Shown here: one piece after another, positions 21,411-27,300 of the stretch
Position numbering within the stretch: the stretch's first letter is position 1
How the letters are laid out: each line of letters starts with the position of its first letter
DNA from: Baffinella frigidus
Taxonomy: Eukaryota > Cryptophyceae > Cryptomonadales > Baffinellaceae
Direction: 5' to 3'
Assembly: GCA_026770585.1 (NCBI GenBank)
Contig: MU646705.1
Span: 169,411 to 201,530 of the forward strand
Length of the DNA: 32,120 nucleotides
Translations under genes and position numbers: made by a program
The notes under the pieces: model-generated
What the model was told of the DNA's origin: nothing
The model's input: the letters and a program-made list of their open reading frames with translations, nothing else
Database searches by the model: none

Positions 21411-24400
21411 AAATAAAGTCGCCCCCCCATCTCGTTGTTGCCGCAGCATGGACGATTTTGTAAAGTCGCCTCCCCCCCTCTCTCTCGCGAGCCCGACAGG
21501 TCCGCCTTCTGCAGTTGTGCAGTTTGGCTAAATGATAAATCATCATAGTTTAGTACGGTGCTGAAGATTTTCCCCTCGCTCGCTCCTTCTTTCGCAGCAT
21601 GGTCGAGTTTGCACGGCAGCGCGAATAAAGTCGCCCCCATCTCTCTCTCCTCTATCTTTCCTCTCTCTCTCGCTCTCTGTCTCTCTCTCTCTCTGGAATA
21701 AAGTCGCCCCCCCGTCTCTCTTCCTATCTGTCCGCAGGCAGGACTGTAGTTCGCAAAGTTTGCAAACCATCTCAATAAAGTCTCCGCTCTCTTTCCCGAG
21801 CAGCATGGACGAGTTTGCAAGGCAGCGGGAGTACATGGAAAGGTCGCTCAACACCCTCAAGAAACGCGCCCTCAAAAACGAGGATGCCGTACAGGTATAA
21901 TCAACCCCTCAACGCTAACTCCTAGATGCTAACACCTCACCTCTCAACGCCAAGTCCTAGCCCCTAACCCCTACCCCCAAACCTTAAACCTTAACCCCTA
22001 ATGGCCAACTCTAAACCCTAAACCCTAAATCCTAAACCCTAACCTCTAAACCCTAAACCCTAAACCCTAAACCCTAAACCCTAAACCCTAAACCGTAAAA
22101 ACCATCACAGGTTAACAACCAGAAGAAAGCGATGGAGAACTCACTGCTGATCGACGAGCTCAACGCGCTCCGCCGCGAGAAGCGCCTCCTCGAGTCCAAG
22201 GTCTCGGAGCTCACTTCGGAGATGCAGGTTACTGCCCCCCCCACCCCACTCCCCACATTACTCCCGAAAACCATGCAACCACCCTCCTAGAGTCCAAGGA
22301 CTCGGAGCTACCCCCCCCTGACCTCCCGAAAAGCCTTCCTCCCGAAAAGCGAGACAAGTGGGTGTATTACGCATCGGTGGGCATGCAATGACCCACCCTC
22401 CAACCCTTTGCTCATCACCTCCCTTCCCCCGCCTGCATCTCCCCCCTCCAACCCCCCCCCCCTCACACAATTGTCTCGGAGCTCAGGTCAACGTTGCGAA
22501 ACGTCCGCGTGTTTTAACTTTCTAAGCTGAAGTTCTGCCTGCCTGCACCCTAAACCCGAAACCCTGAACCCTAAACCCCAACCCCCAACCCCCAAACCCT
22601 AACCCCCAAACCCCAAACCCCAAACACGAAACACGAAACCCGACACAGACGATGCGGCGATCGCGCAAGGTCCCGACACCCTCCGGCACGCGAGACTCAC
22701 CGGTACCCCTCCAACCCACCCTCCAACCCACCCTCCAACCCACCCTCCAACCCACCCTCCAACCCTGCCTCCAGCCCTGCCTCCAGCCCTGCGCCTCCAG
22801 CTGCGACCCCCCCGCAGTTCCAACCCCGAAACCTCAACCCTTCACCCCGGGCAGGCCCCAGCGGAGCTCGCGCGGAGCCGCGCAGGGTCGATGCGGGGGG
22901 AGTCACCAGCGACGACGCCCGCGTTGGGCAGCGCCCGCCCTGCGACCCAGGTCCGCGCTCTGTCTCTCTCTCTCTCCCTCTCTATCTCTCTCTTTCTCCC
23001 TCTCCCTCTCTCTCCCTCTCTTTCCCTCTCTCTCCCTCTCGCTCCATCTCTCTCCCTCTCTCTCCCTCTCTCTCCCCCTCTCTCCCTCTCTATCTCTCTC
23101 TCTCTCGCTCGCTCGCTCGCTCTCGCTCTGCTTTCCTCAGCGTGTTACAGGGTTGACAGTTTGCGAAACCCGAAACCCGGAGCCCGAAACCCGAAACCCG
23201 AAACCCGGAAACCCAGAAACCCGGGAACCGAAACGCTCAACACTAAACACTAAACACTAAATCCTAAAGAGTAAACAGTAAAGCAGCCAACCTCCCCCTC
23301 CGCTCCTCCTGAAAGGCTGAAGCGAGCTCGCCCTCCCAAGACTGATGACGTAATTACATGTCAACTTTTGGATGGCTAATCATATGTCAACTTTTGGCAG
23401 AGCGGGTCCGGGAAGCTGGTCCGGGGGAACCTTTTGACCTGGAACGACTGTTGACTAATCATGTGTCCACTTTTGGCGGAGTGATGACTTAACTATTTGT
23501 CAACTTTTGGCAGAGCGGGTCCGGGAAGCTGGTGCGCGGGAACCCCCTCACTTGGAACGAAATGGTCTCCTCGGAGCGCAACAAGGTATTATCCCCCGAA
23601 ACGCGAAAACTGAAACCGAAAACCGAAACCCGAAAACCCAAACCCAAAATCTGAAAACCCAAACCCGATCCTTATTACTCCTGAGCCCTACACCTTACAC
23701 CCGAAACCCCATGCCCGAAACACGAAACACGAAACCCCGAGCCCGAAAGCCTAAACCCGAACCTCCGCAACCAGGTGCCAGGGTTGCTGGGGCACTCCCG
23801 GAGTTAATCTGGTCTCCTCGAAATGAGCAGACCGGAAGTTGATTTGCTGGGTGTGCGGTACGGTACAAACCCGTCAACTTGTGACAAATCCGTCAACTTT
23901 GGCGTACACCCCGAAAGCCGACACCCGAAACCCGAAAACGCAGGTGCAAGGGCTACTGGAGCAGTTGGACGAGAACAACCGCGAAATCGAGGGCCAGCGC
24001 TACGAGATCAAGCGTCTCCGCGAACAGGTATAGTCCCATCGCCCAATACATATACCTCTTGGCGTCGGAGCCATTTTCGTACTGTCGGGGTTTAAAATAC
24101 CCAGGATTTGTACCTGGTTCTTTAGATGGACGCGTTGCGGAATGGAATCTGTGGATCTGGTGGAACAGTTGGACGAGAAGGAGAGCGAGATCCAGGGTCA
24201 GCACTACGAGGTTGGGGTTTAGGGTTTAGGGTTTCGGGGGTGCATTTTCGGGTTTCAGGCTTAGGACCGTGAGATCAAGGGCCAGCGCTACCAAGCGTCG
24301 ATCAGGCGTCTCCGCGAACAGGTTGCGAGCCCCCTCATCAACGAACGCCGGGTCACGCCGGTTGAAGAGGCGGGGGCGCCGATGCCTAAAGTTAATTGTT

Positions 24401-25809
24401 GCATTCTTGCCCAGCAAACACGCCAAAAGTTGTGACGAACCCCCGAAACACGCGTGCAAATTCTGATGCCTAAAGTTAAGATGCCTAAAGTTAACCTTAC
24501 CCCCGAAACACAGGTGCAAATGCTGACGCCTGAAGTTTATTGTTCGATTCTTAAATTAACCTTACCTCCGAAACACAGGTACAAATGCTGCTCACGCGCG
24601 CGCCGGTTGAAGAGGCAGGCGCGCAAATGCAGTACAACGACAACACACGGTTTGACCCTCAAACCCCACACCCCAAACCTCAACCCTAGACCCTAGACCC
24701 TAGACCCTAGACCCTAGACCCTAGACCCTAGACCCTAGACCCTAGACCCTAGACCCTAGACCCAAAACCCCAAAAAACTAAACCCTGAAACCTAAACCCT
24801 GAACCCTAAACCCTAATCCCTAAACCCCACACCCCACACCCCACACCCCACACTCCCAAACCCCAAACCCCAAACTCCAAACCCCAAACCCTAAACCCCA
24901 CACCCCGAAGCAGGTCCAACACCGCGCCGCCCCCGCGCGCCAACTCATCCACACCCATGGGGCAGCGCCAAGGTCGACCCTAGACCCTACACCCTGGACC
25001 TTAGGCCCTAGAACCTAGACCCTGGAAGACCCTAGATCCTAGACCCTAGACCCTAGACCCTAGACCCTAGACCCTAGACCCTAGACCCTAGTAGGACATA
25101 GACCCTAGACCCTAGACCCTAGACCCTAGACCCTAGACCCTAGACCCTAGACCCTAGACCCTAGACCCTAGTATGACATAGACCCTAGACCATAGACCAT
25201 AGACCATAGACCATAGACCATAGACCCTAGACCCTAAACCCTAGACCCTGGACCCTAAACCCTAAAACCTAAACACTAAACACTAAACACTAAACCCTGA
25301 ACGCTTTGTTGAGGGTGTGGAGCCTGTGTCAGATGCCACACCGTAGGACCCTAGGAGCGGTACAAGGCGTGAATGGGTGGTGCACGTGCACGCGTGGCCG
25401 GTCCGCACACGCCTACCGCTGCCTCACTCGGGTTCACACACTATTCTCCAGTTCACGTGCTGCGTTTGCGGGACAAAACCCTCATCTTCGGGGCAGAAAA
25501 GAGCTCGGACTCACCAGATTGGTGAGCCCGAATAAACTGAGGCAGAGCTAGAACACCGCGCCTTCAGGGGTACCTCGCACAGAAGAAACTGTCCTCCCCC
25601 CTAGGACCACCACAGGGCCCTAGGCATAGTCCTACTGTAGGGTTCTAGGAGGAGGCGGTTTCTTATGAGCGAGGTACCCCTGTATCTTCTGTAACGCCAA
25701 CCTGATGGAGCAGAGGGACCGTTCGGCGGGGGCGTGATGGGCGGAACTGAACCCTAAAACCTCAACTCTAAACCCCCAACACCAAACACCAAATACCAAA
25801 TACCAAACC

Positions 25810-25858
<49 letters not shown>

Positions 25859-26159
25859 CAAACCCATGAGAGCAGGGGGGGCCTTCGGCGGGGGCGTGTG
25901 ATGGGCGGAACTAAACCCTAAAACCTAAAGCACCCCCCCCCTAGGACCACCATAAGGCCCTAGGCAAAGCCCTACTGTAGGGTCCTAGGGGGGATTGGTT
26001 TCTTATGAGCGAGGTACCCCTGTAATCCCAAAACCCCAAACCCTAAACCTTAAACCCATGAGAGCAGGGGGGCCCTTCGGCGGGGGCGTGATGGGCGGCG
26101 GGCTCGCGCCGGGTGAGCGCTCCCAGTCCAGCATGGCTCAGCGCAACTCCGGCCTCTGA
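6188..26159 (+). CDS. CFAP57: CFAP57/FAP57 (WDR65), axonemal WD40 and coiled-coil protein, whole gene (41 visible exons, one or more in gap)
   Basis: Recognised from the conserved order of blocks along the whole protein: an N-terminal HxFG block, WD40 blades ([11 protein letters not shown] in exon 14, DGAVYEW in exon 17), then a long coiled coil ([17 protein letters not shown] in exon 30). In the known family CFAP57 lies on the axonemal doublet and is needed for a subset of inner dynein arms. Visible coding length is 795 codons plus 2 nt before the assembly gap and 468 codons after it, close to the roughly 1,250 residues of animal homologues plus a low-complexity tail. All junctions are in phase. 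The start ATG at 6188 has an in-frame TAG nine bases upstream. Introns are about 100-1,700 nt and full of telomere-like repeats and echo exons. Exon coordinates are in the four following entries. Gene identity is near certain; a few exon ends, the start and the tail are inferred without transcripts. Confidence 0.93.
6635..7082 (+). repeat. echo copies of CFAP57 exon 2 in intron 2
   Basis: Three degraded direct copies of the exon 2 end follow the real exon: 6635-6697 (long, lacks an acceptor and has a damaged donor), 6824-6862 (ends CAG before GT) and about 7061-7082 (only CTGCATCGTGCAG). A MITE-like sequence starting CTAGCTCTGCCTCAC at 6703 sits between the first two. Confidence 0.85.
6703..6820. 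mobile_element. MITE family A' copy lacking its right end, in CFAP57 intron 2
   Basis: Starts CTAGCTCTGCCTCACTCGGG and runs to CACCGAATTGGTGAGCC, then stops without a right terminal repeat, directly against an echo of exon 2. Other fragments of the family are at about 2176-2240, 21058-21148 and 23838-23905. Confidence 0.75.
7668..7792. repeat. CT microsatellite in CFAP57 intron 4
   Basis: CTCTCTCT with occasional CTCGCTC and TTTCTC, between the exon 4 donor and telomere-like repeats. Similar tracts occur at about 10221-10266 and 22960-23130. Confidence 0.95.
8246..9165 (+). repeat. telomere-like CCCTAAA tracts in CFAP57 introns 5-8
   Basis: Tandem AAACCCT units, with CCCCAAA, CCCTGAA and CCCTCAA variants, fill introns 5 to 8; e.g. 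8246-8340, 8522-8620, 8822-8905 and 8970-9165. The C-rich strand is the coding strand. Further tracts occur in almost every CFAP57 intron. Confidence 0.95.
9835..10102. repeat. inverted echo of the CFAP57 exon 11 acceptor (73-nt arms, 122-nt loop)
   Basis: The segment 9835-9907 is the reverse complement of 10030-10102 with only a few mismatches. The right arm contains the end of intron 10, the AG acceptor and the first 40 bases of exon 11; the left arm lies in the same intron. In the pre-mRNA the arms would pair and bury the 3' splice site. Confidence 0.9.
10338..10383 (+). repeat. echo copy of CFAP57 exon 12 upstream of the real exon
   Basis: This copy keeps the acceptor (AACAG) and reads GAGATCAACTCGCTGTCGC like the true exon at 10474, but diverges before the donor, ending in CACTTGGAGC instead of the sequence for VFFSSNQ. 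Confidence 0.88.
10596..10905 (+). repeat. degenerate minisatellite of palindromic GTGTCGGACAC units in intron 12
   Basis: At least ten units of the type GTGTGTCGGACACCT (with GTGTTGGACAC variants) recur at roughly 18-24 nt spacing across intron 12, interrupted by an echo copy of exon 13 (10699-10757). The core GTGTCNGACAC is its own reverse complement. Confidence 0.8.
10699..11617 (+). repeat. echo copies of CFAP57 exon 13 on both sides of the real exon
   Basis: An upstream copy at 10699-10757 has the acceptor and the first about 58 bases of the exon. Three downstream copies of the exon end plus donor lie at 11307-11336, 11429-11466 and 11579-11617, each containing a version of CAGTTCCTCGG and CTTCCACGCAGGT. 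The real exon is 10912-10996. Confidence 0.88.
10912..14602 (+). CDS. CFAP57: CFAP57 exons 13-21 (second part of the WD40 region, start of coiled coil)
   Basis: Exons: 10912-10996, 11783-11957, 12246-12330, 12458-12588, 13118-13174, 13472-13547, 13886-14044, 14146-14260, 14435-14602. Exon 14 is the clearest WD repeat ([19 protein letters not shown], then [13 protein letters not shown]). Exons 15-16 give [18 protein letters not shown] and [12 protein letters not shown], exon 17 [19 protein letters not shown], exon 18 [14 protein letters not shown]-type sequence, exon 19 [13 protein letters not shown], exon 21 [12 protein letters not shown] followed by [17 protein letters not shown], where the coiled coil starts near residue 645. 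Intron 13 (10997-11782) holds three downstream echoes of the exon 13 end; intron 16 holds three echoes of exon 16. The chosen copies are the only ones that are full length and phase-compatible on both sides. Confidence 0.92.
11078..11378. repeat. 29-nt perfect inverted repeat inside intron 13
   Basis: 11078-11106 (GGGCTTGGAGCCATTTAATG...) and 11350-11378 are exact reverse complements. Diverged direct relatives lie at about 11224-11268 and 11510-11551. The right arm directly follows an echo of the exon 13 end. Confidence 0.85.
12702..12961 (+). repeat. three echo copies of the CFAP57 exon 16 end in intron 16
   Basis: Copies at 12702-12749, 12803-12831 and 12907-12961 each retain CACGGCCCTCGTCA-like sequence and TGTGCTGGT at the donor. 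The last is nearly identical to the exon over 50 bases. Confidence 0.88.
13231..13770 (+). repeat. echo copies of CFAP57 exons 17 and 19
   Basis: 13231-13265 repeats the exon 17 end (ATTGACGGCGCCGTGTACGA). 13660-13698 and 13739-13770 repeat the start of exon 19 (GACGGGGTCGGGGGTGG-like), upstream of the true exon at 13886. Confidence 0.8.
15003..16477 (+). CDS. CFAP57: CFAP57 exons 22-26 (coiled coil, up to the assembly gap)
   Basis: Exons: 15003-15117, 15504-15564, 15885-15972, 16152-16228, 16422-16477. They encode a continuous charged helix ([88 protein letters not shown]) with the heptad-like spacing expected for CFAP57. Exon 26 ends in phase 2 (GG before a GT donor), so the missing exon or exons in the N gap must have a total length of 1 modulo 3 to meet exon 27. 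Intron 22 carries two partial copies of the exon 22 end (15179-15237 and about 15327-15345), and a copy of its start lies upstream at about 14875-14895. Confidence 0.9.
15179..15345 (+). repeat. echo copies of the CFAP57 exon 22 end in intron 22
   Basis: 15179-15237 repeats the last about 58 bases of exon 22 almost exactly (AAGATGAAGGAGAAGATGGA) and ends GGGGAGGTTA; about 15327-15345 repeats only GTCGCCGCTGAGGGCAGGT. A short copy of the exon 21 donor fused to the exon 22 start lies upstream at about 14875-14895. Confidence 0.88.
15565..15884 (+). repeat. CCCGAAA variant tract in CFAP57 intron 23
   Basis: Intron 23 consists almost only of AACCCGAAA units mixed with CCCTAAA and CCCTCAA. The variant predominates here while neighbours favour CCCTAAA or CCCCAAA, so each intron has its own locally homogenised variant. 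Confidence 0.93.
16030..16090 (+). repeat. CCCCAAA array in CFAP57 intron 24
   Basis: About nine exact AACCCCA units. Similar arrays lie at about 18490-18580 and 32040-32120. Confidence 0.95.
16915..16988. repeat. TA microsatellite bordering the assembly gap
   Basis: More than 30 TA units run into the first N. A TTC-type run (CTT)n lies at about 16579-16614 in the same intron, and a second TA tract at about 14895-14955 in intron 21. Confidence 0.95.
16989..17871. other. assembly gap of 883 N inside CFAP57
   Basis: All bases are N. The left side ends in a (TA)n run and the right side begins with a run of G, so the gap was probably caused by simple repeats. By comparison with animal CFAP57 about 50-60 residues of coiled coil are missing between exons 26 and 27, so at least one exon of length 1 modulo 3 should lie here. 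Confidence 0.95.
17972..26159 (+). CDS. CFAP57: CFAP57 exons 27-41 (coiled coil and low-complexity C-terminal tail)
   Basis: Exons: 17972-18057, 18242-18347, 18816-18899, 19530-19766, 20335-20423, 21175-21240, 21804-21894, 22111-22227, 22649-22702, 22855-22950, 23514-23585, 23944-24030, 24579-24649, 24914-24972, 26068-26159. Exon 30 is the longest and best conserved ([32 protein letters not shown]). Exon 31 would need a GC donor (AATAAG then GC). Exons 33-34 encode [15 protein letters not shown] and [14 protein letters not shown]. Exons 35-37 are Pro/Ser/Gly-rich; exon 38 is a final helix (EIKRLREQ). Exons 39-41 form a tail ([29 protein letters not shown] then TGA at 26157-26159); they are assigned by exact phase agreement and by having echo copies, not by homology. 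If intron 38 were retained, translation would stop at TAG 24031-24033. Confidence 0.82.
18634..18673 (+). repeat. echo copy of CFAP57 exon 29 with an adjoining 18-nt palindrome
   Basis: GACATCCGGAACCGAGAACA and the following bases repeat the exon 29 sequence found at about 18836. Directly upstream, GTCACTCTCGAGAGTGAC (about 18623-18640) is a perfect palindrome formed where the echo joins an inverted copy of its own first bases. Confidence 0.82.
19075..19195. mobile_element. MITE family A' copy in CFAP57 intron 29
   Basis: Starts GTAGTTCTGCTTCACTCGGG and ends CTGAGACAGAGCTAG, with internal TGGGTGTGCGGTACAAATCC. ACCT flanks both ends. The termini resemble family A but the interior differs. Confidence 0.78.
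19851..19944 (+). repeat. echo copies of the CFAP57 exon 30 end
   Basis: CAGCGCGCCAACGTTCTGGT recurs at about 19853 with the following intron bases (AGCG...CCCAAAGACTG), and a weaker copy (CAGCGCACCAACTTTCAGGGT) lies at about 19925. The real exon ends at 19766. Confidence 0.85.
20136..20845 (+). repeat. echo copies of CFAP57 exon 31 before and after the real exon
   Basis: An upstream copy (20136-20189) has the acceptor and the first about 50 bases. Downstream copies of the exon end lie at about 20482-20491, 20549-20581, 20702-20744 and 20816-20845, all built around CTACTGGCGAGACGCAATAAG. Only the 20482 fragment is followed by GT; the others are followed by GC. Confidence 0.88.
20988..21057 (+). 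repeat. full-length echo copy of CFAP57 exon 32
   Basis: The copy keeps the acceptor (GGCGGCAG) and GCAATTGTACCGCAC, then drifts (CACGCAACGTCCAATCAG in place of TCGCGCGACGTGCCCGATAG). It is immediately followed by a MITE-A' fragment. The real exon is 21175-21240. Confidence 0.85.
21309..21411. repeat. CT microsatellite in CFAP57 intron 32
   Basis: CTCTCTCT with CCCTCCCT interruptions, ending at an AATAAAGTCGCC unit. A second CT tract lies at about 21641-21696. Confidence 0.94.
21443..21783 (+). repeat. intron 32 repeat of echo exon 33, AATAAAGTCGCC and CT tracts
   Basis: Copies of the exon 33 start (GCAGCATGGACGATTTTG at about 21440; GCAGCATGGTCGAGTTTGCA at about 21595) alternate with AATAAAGTC-type units at 21412, 21624, 21697 and 21774 and with long CT tracts. 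The real exon starts at 21804. Confidence 0.82.
22284..22487 (+). repeat. echo fragments of the CFAP57 exon 34 end
   Basis: CTAGAGTCCAAGGACTCGGA at about 22288 and GTCTCGGAGCTCAGGT at about 22472 repeat the end of exon 34 (real exon 22111-22227). Confidence 0.78.
23401..23446 (+). repeat. echo copy of CFAP57 exon 37
   Basis: The acceptor context CAACTTTTGGCAG and AGCGGGTCCGGGAAGCTGGT are identical to those of the real exon at 23514; the copy then diverges. Both are preceded by repeated ATGTCAACTTTTGG sequence. Confidence 0.85.
24160..24532 (+). repeat. echo copies of CFAP57 exons 38 and 39 in intron 38
   Basis: 24160-24210 and 24268-24321 repeat exon 38 (GAACAGTTGGACGAGAA; GGCGTCTCCGCGAACAGGTT). 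About 24459-24475 and 24512-24532 repeat the acceptor and start of exon 39 (CACAGGTGCAAATGCTGA). The last real exon 39 copy is at 24579. Confidence 0.82.
24684..25250 (+). repeat. CCCTAGA heptamer arrays in CFAP57 introns 39 and 40
   Basis: Homogeneous CCCTAGA units at about 24684-24765, 25018-25090 and 25099-25170, then ACCATAG units (25186-25225). The last two arrays are separated by TAGGACATAGAC and TATGACATAGAC, so they are duplicated blocks. Exon 40 lies between the first and second array. Confidence 0.93.
25413..25551. mobile_element. MITE family A' copy in CFAP57 intron 40
   Basis: Starts CTACCGCTGCCTCACTCGGG and ends AACTGAGGCAGAGCTAG, with internal GAGCTCGGACTCACCAGATT. No target duplication was identified with confidence. 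Confidence 0.8.
25565..25682. mobile_element. MITE family C, complete copy
   Basis: Termini CAGGGGTACCTCGC and GCGAGGTACCCCTG are exact inverses; the centre carries CCTAGGACCACC and CTACTGTAGGGTTCTAGG, themselves a hairpin. It is the best of six copies found between 25565 and 27300. Confidence 0.85.
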
Positions 26160-26327
26160 GAGAGAGCGCGCGCGAGAGGAGGGAGAGAGAGGAGGGAGAG
26201 CGAGAGAGAGAGGAGGGAGAGAGGAGGGAGAGAGGAGGGAGGGGGGGAGAGAGCGGAGGGAGAGAGCGGAGGGGGTGAGAGAGGTGACGCGGAGTCAAGC
26301 ATGGCCCAGCGCAACTCGGGGCTCTGA
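25706..26327 (+). repeat. echo copies of CFAP57 terminal exon 41
   Basis: Upstream copies at 25706-25742 and 25868-25912 share CTTCGGCGGGGGCGTG and GATGGGCGG with exon 41. A downstream copy of the coding end and stop (CATGGCCCAGCGCAACTCGG then GGCTCTGA) lies at about 26303-26327, followed by short fragments repeated again at 26450 and 27292. Confidence 0.78.
25815..25858. repeat. CT/CA microsatellite
   Basis: CTCTCTCTCT followed by about 16 CA units, in CFAP57 intron 40. Confidence 0.95.
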
Positions 26328-27300
26328 GGCCTGTCCCACACTCCATCCCGAAGCGGGCCCCACCCCCTAGGACCCTACAGTAGGCCTAGGGCCCTGTGAT
26401 GGTCCTAGGGGGGGGGGCGGTTCTTATGAGCGAGGTACCCCTGTATCATGGGATCCGTCGCAAGGCGGGCCCGTCCCAGACCCCGCCCCGAGGCGGACCT
26501 CGACGCCCCCTGCTATACCCTCTAAGTGGCGAGGCCGTCAAATATGACGGCCAAGAGGTCCTCGTCACTTACGGGATAGCTATGGGGTACCTCGCTCATA
26601 AGAACCTGCCCCCCCCCCCTAGGACCACCATAGGGCCCCGCATGGTCCTACTGTAGGGTCCTAGGGGGGGGCACTTTCTTTTGAGCGAGGTATCCCTGTA
26701 AGGGGCAGGGGGGGGGGGGGGGGGGGGCTGCTCGCTGCTGTACAGGGGTACCTCGCTTAGGAGCCGCCCCCCGCTAGGACCCTCAAGTAGGCCAATTCCT
26801 ATGGCCCTGTGGTGGTCCAACGGGAGGGGGGGGGGTTATGAGCGAGGTGCCCCTGTTGGGGTGTGAAAGAGGGAAAGGGGGGTACGGGCGAGAGGTGTTG
26901 TTGATGAAGAATTGCGAAAGGGGGGGTGTAGCGGTGGGAGAGTGGCGAAACTGTAGAGGTCTGGCTCACAGGGGCCCGGCGTCGAGAGAGAGAGAGGGGG
27001 GGGGAGAGAGAGAGAGAGAGAGGGTGAATCGAGTGCGTGTGTGTGGTGGAGTAAAACAGAAGAGCGGTGTCCATGGTTCCGCTCGATCACGCTTTGGCTT
27101 CTCCGCTCCTTAGGTTCTTTAGGTTGAATATCTCCCAACATGGCCTAACGACACGCGCTTCCGTAGAAAGGATCCGCAGAGAAACAATTATTGCTTTCGG
27201 ATCACATGCTGCGCGTCCAGTGTGAGACGGAATATTGTTCACAGTACATGGGTACCTCGCTCATAAGAAAGGGCCCCCCGCCCCTAGGGACCACCGGGAT
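25931..27300. mobile_element. cluster of five further MITE family C copies
   Basis: Copies lie at about 25931-26022 and 26361-26443 (both lacking the left end), 26583-26698 and 26743-26855 (both ends present) and about 27249-27300 (truncated right end). Each carries GGTACCTCGCTCATAAGAA or its inverse and a CCTAGGACC / GGTCCTAGG core. Confidence 0.82.

Noticed and set aside
24031-24033. TAG as the definitive CFAP57 stop
   Set aside because: It lies inside a plausible GT donor, and three further exons join in exact phase with an own stop; treated as an alternative end.
6340-25305. A chromosome end or a former telomere fusion
   Set aside because: The heptamers are interrupted, variant-rich, spread over nearly every intron and always between coding exons, so they are intronic repeats and not a telomere.
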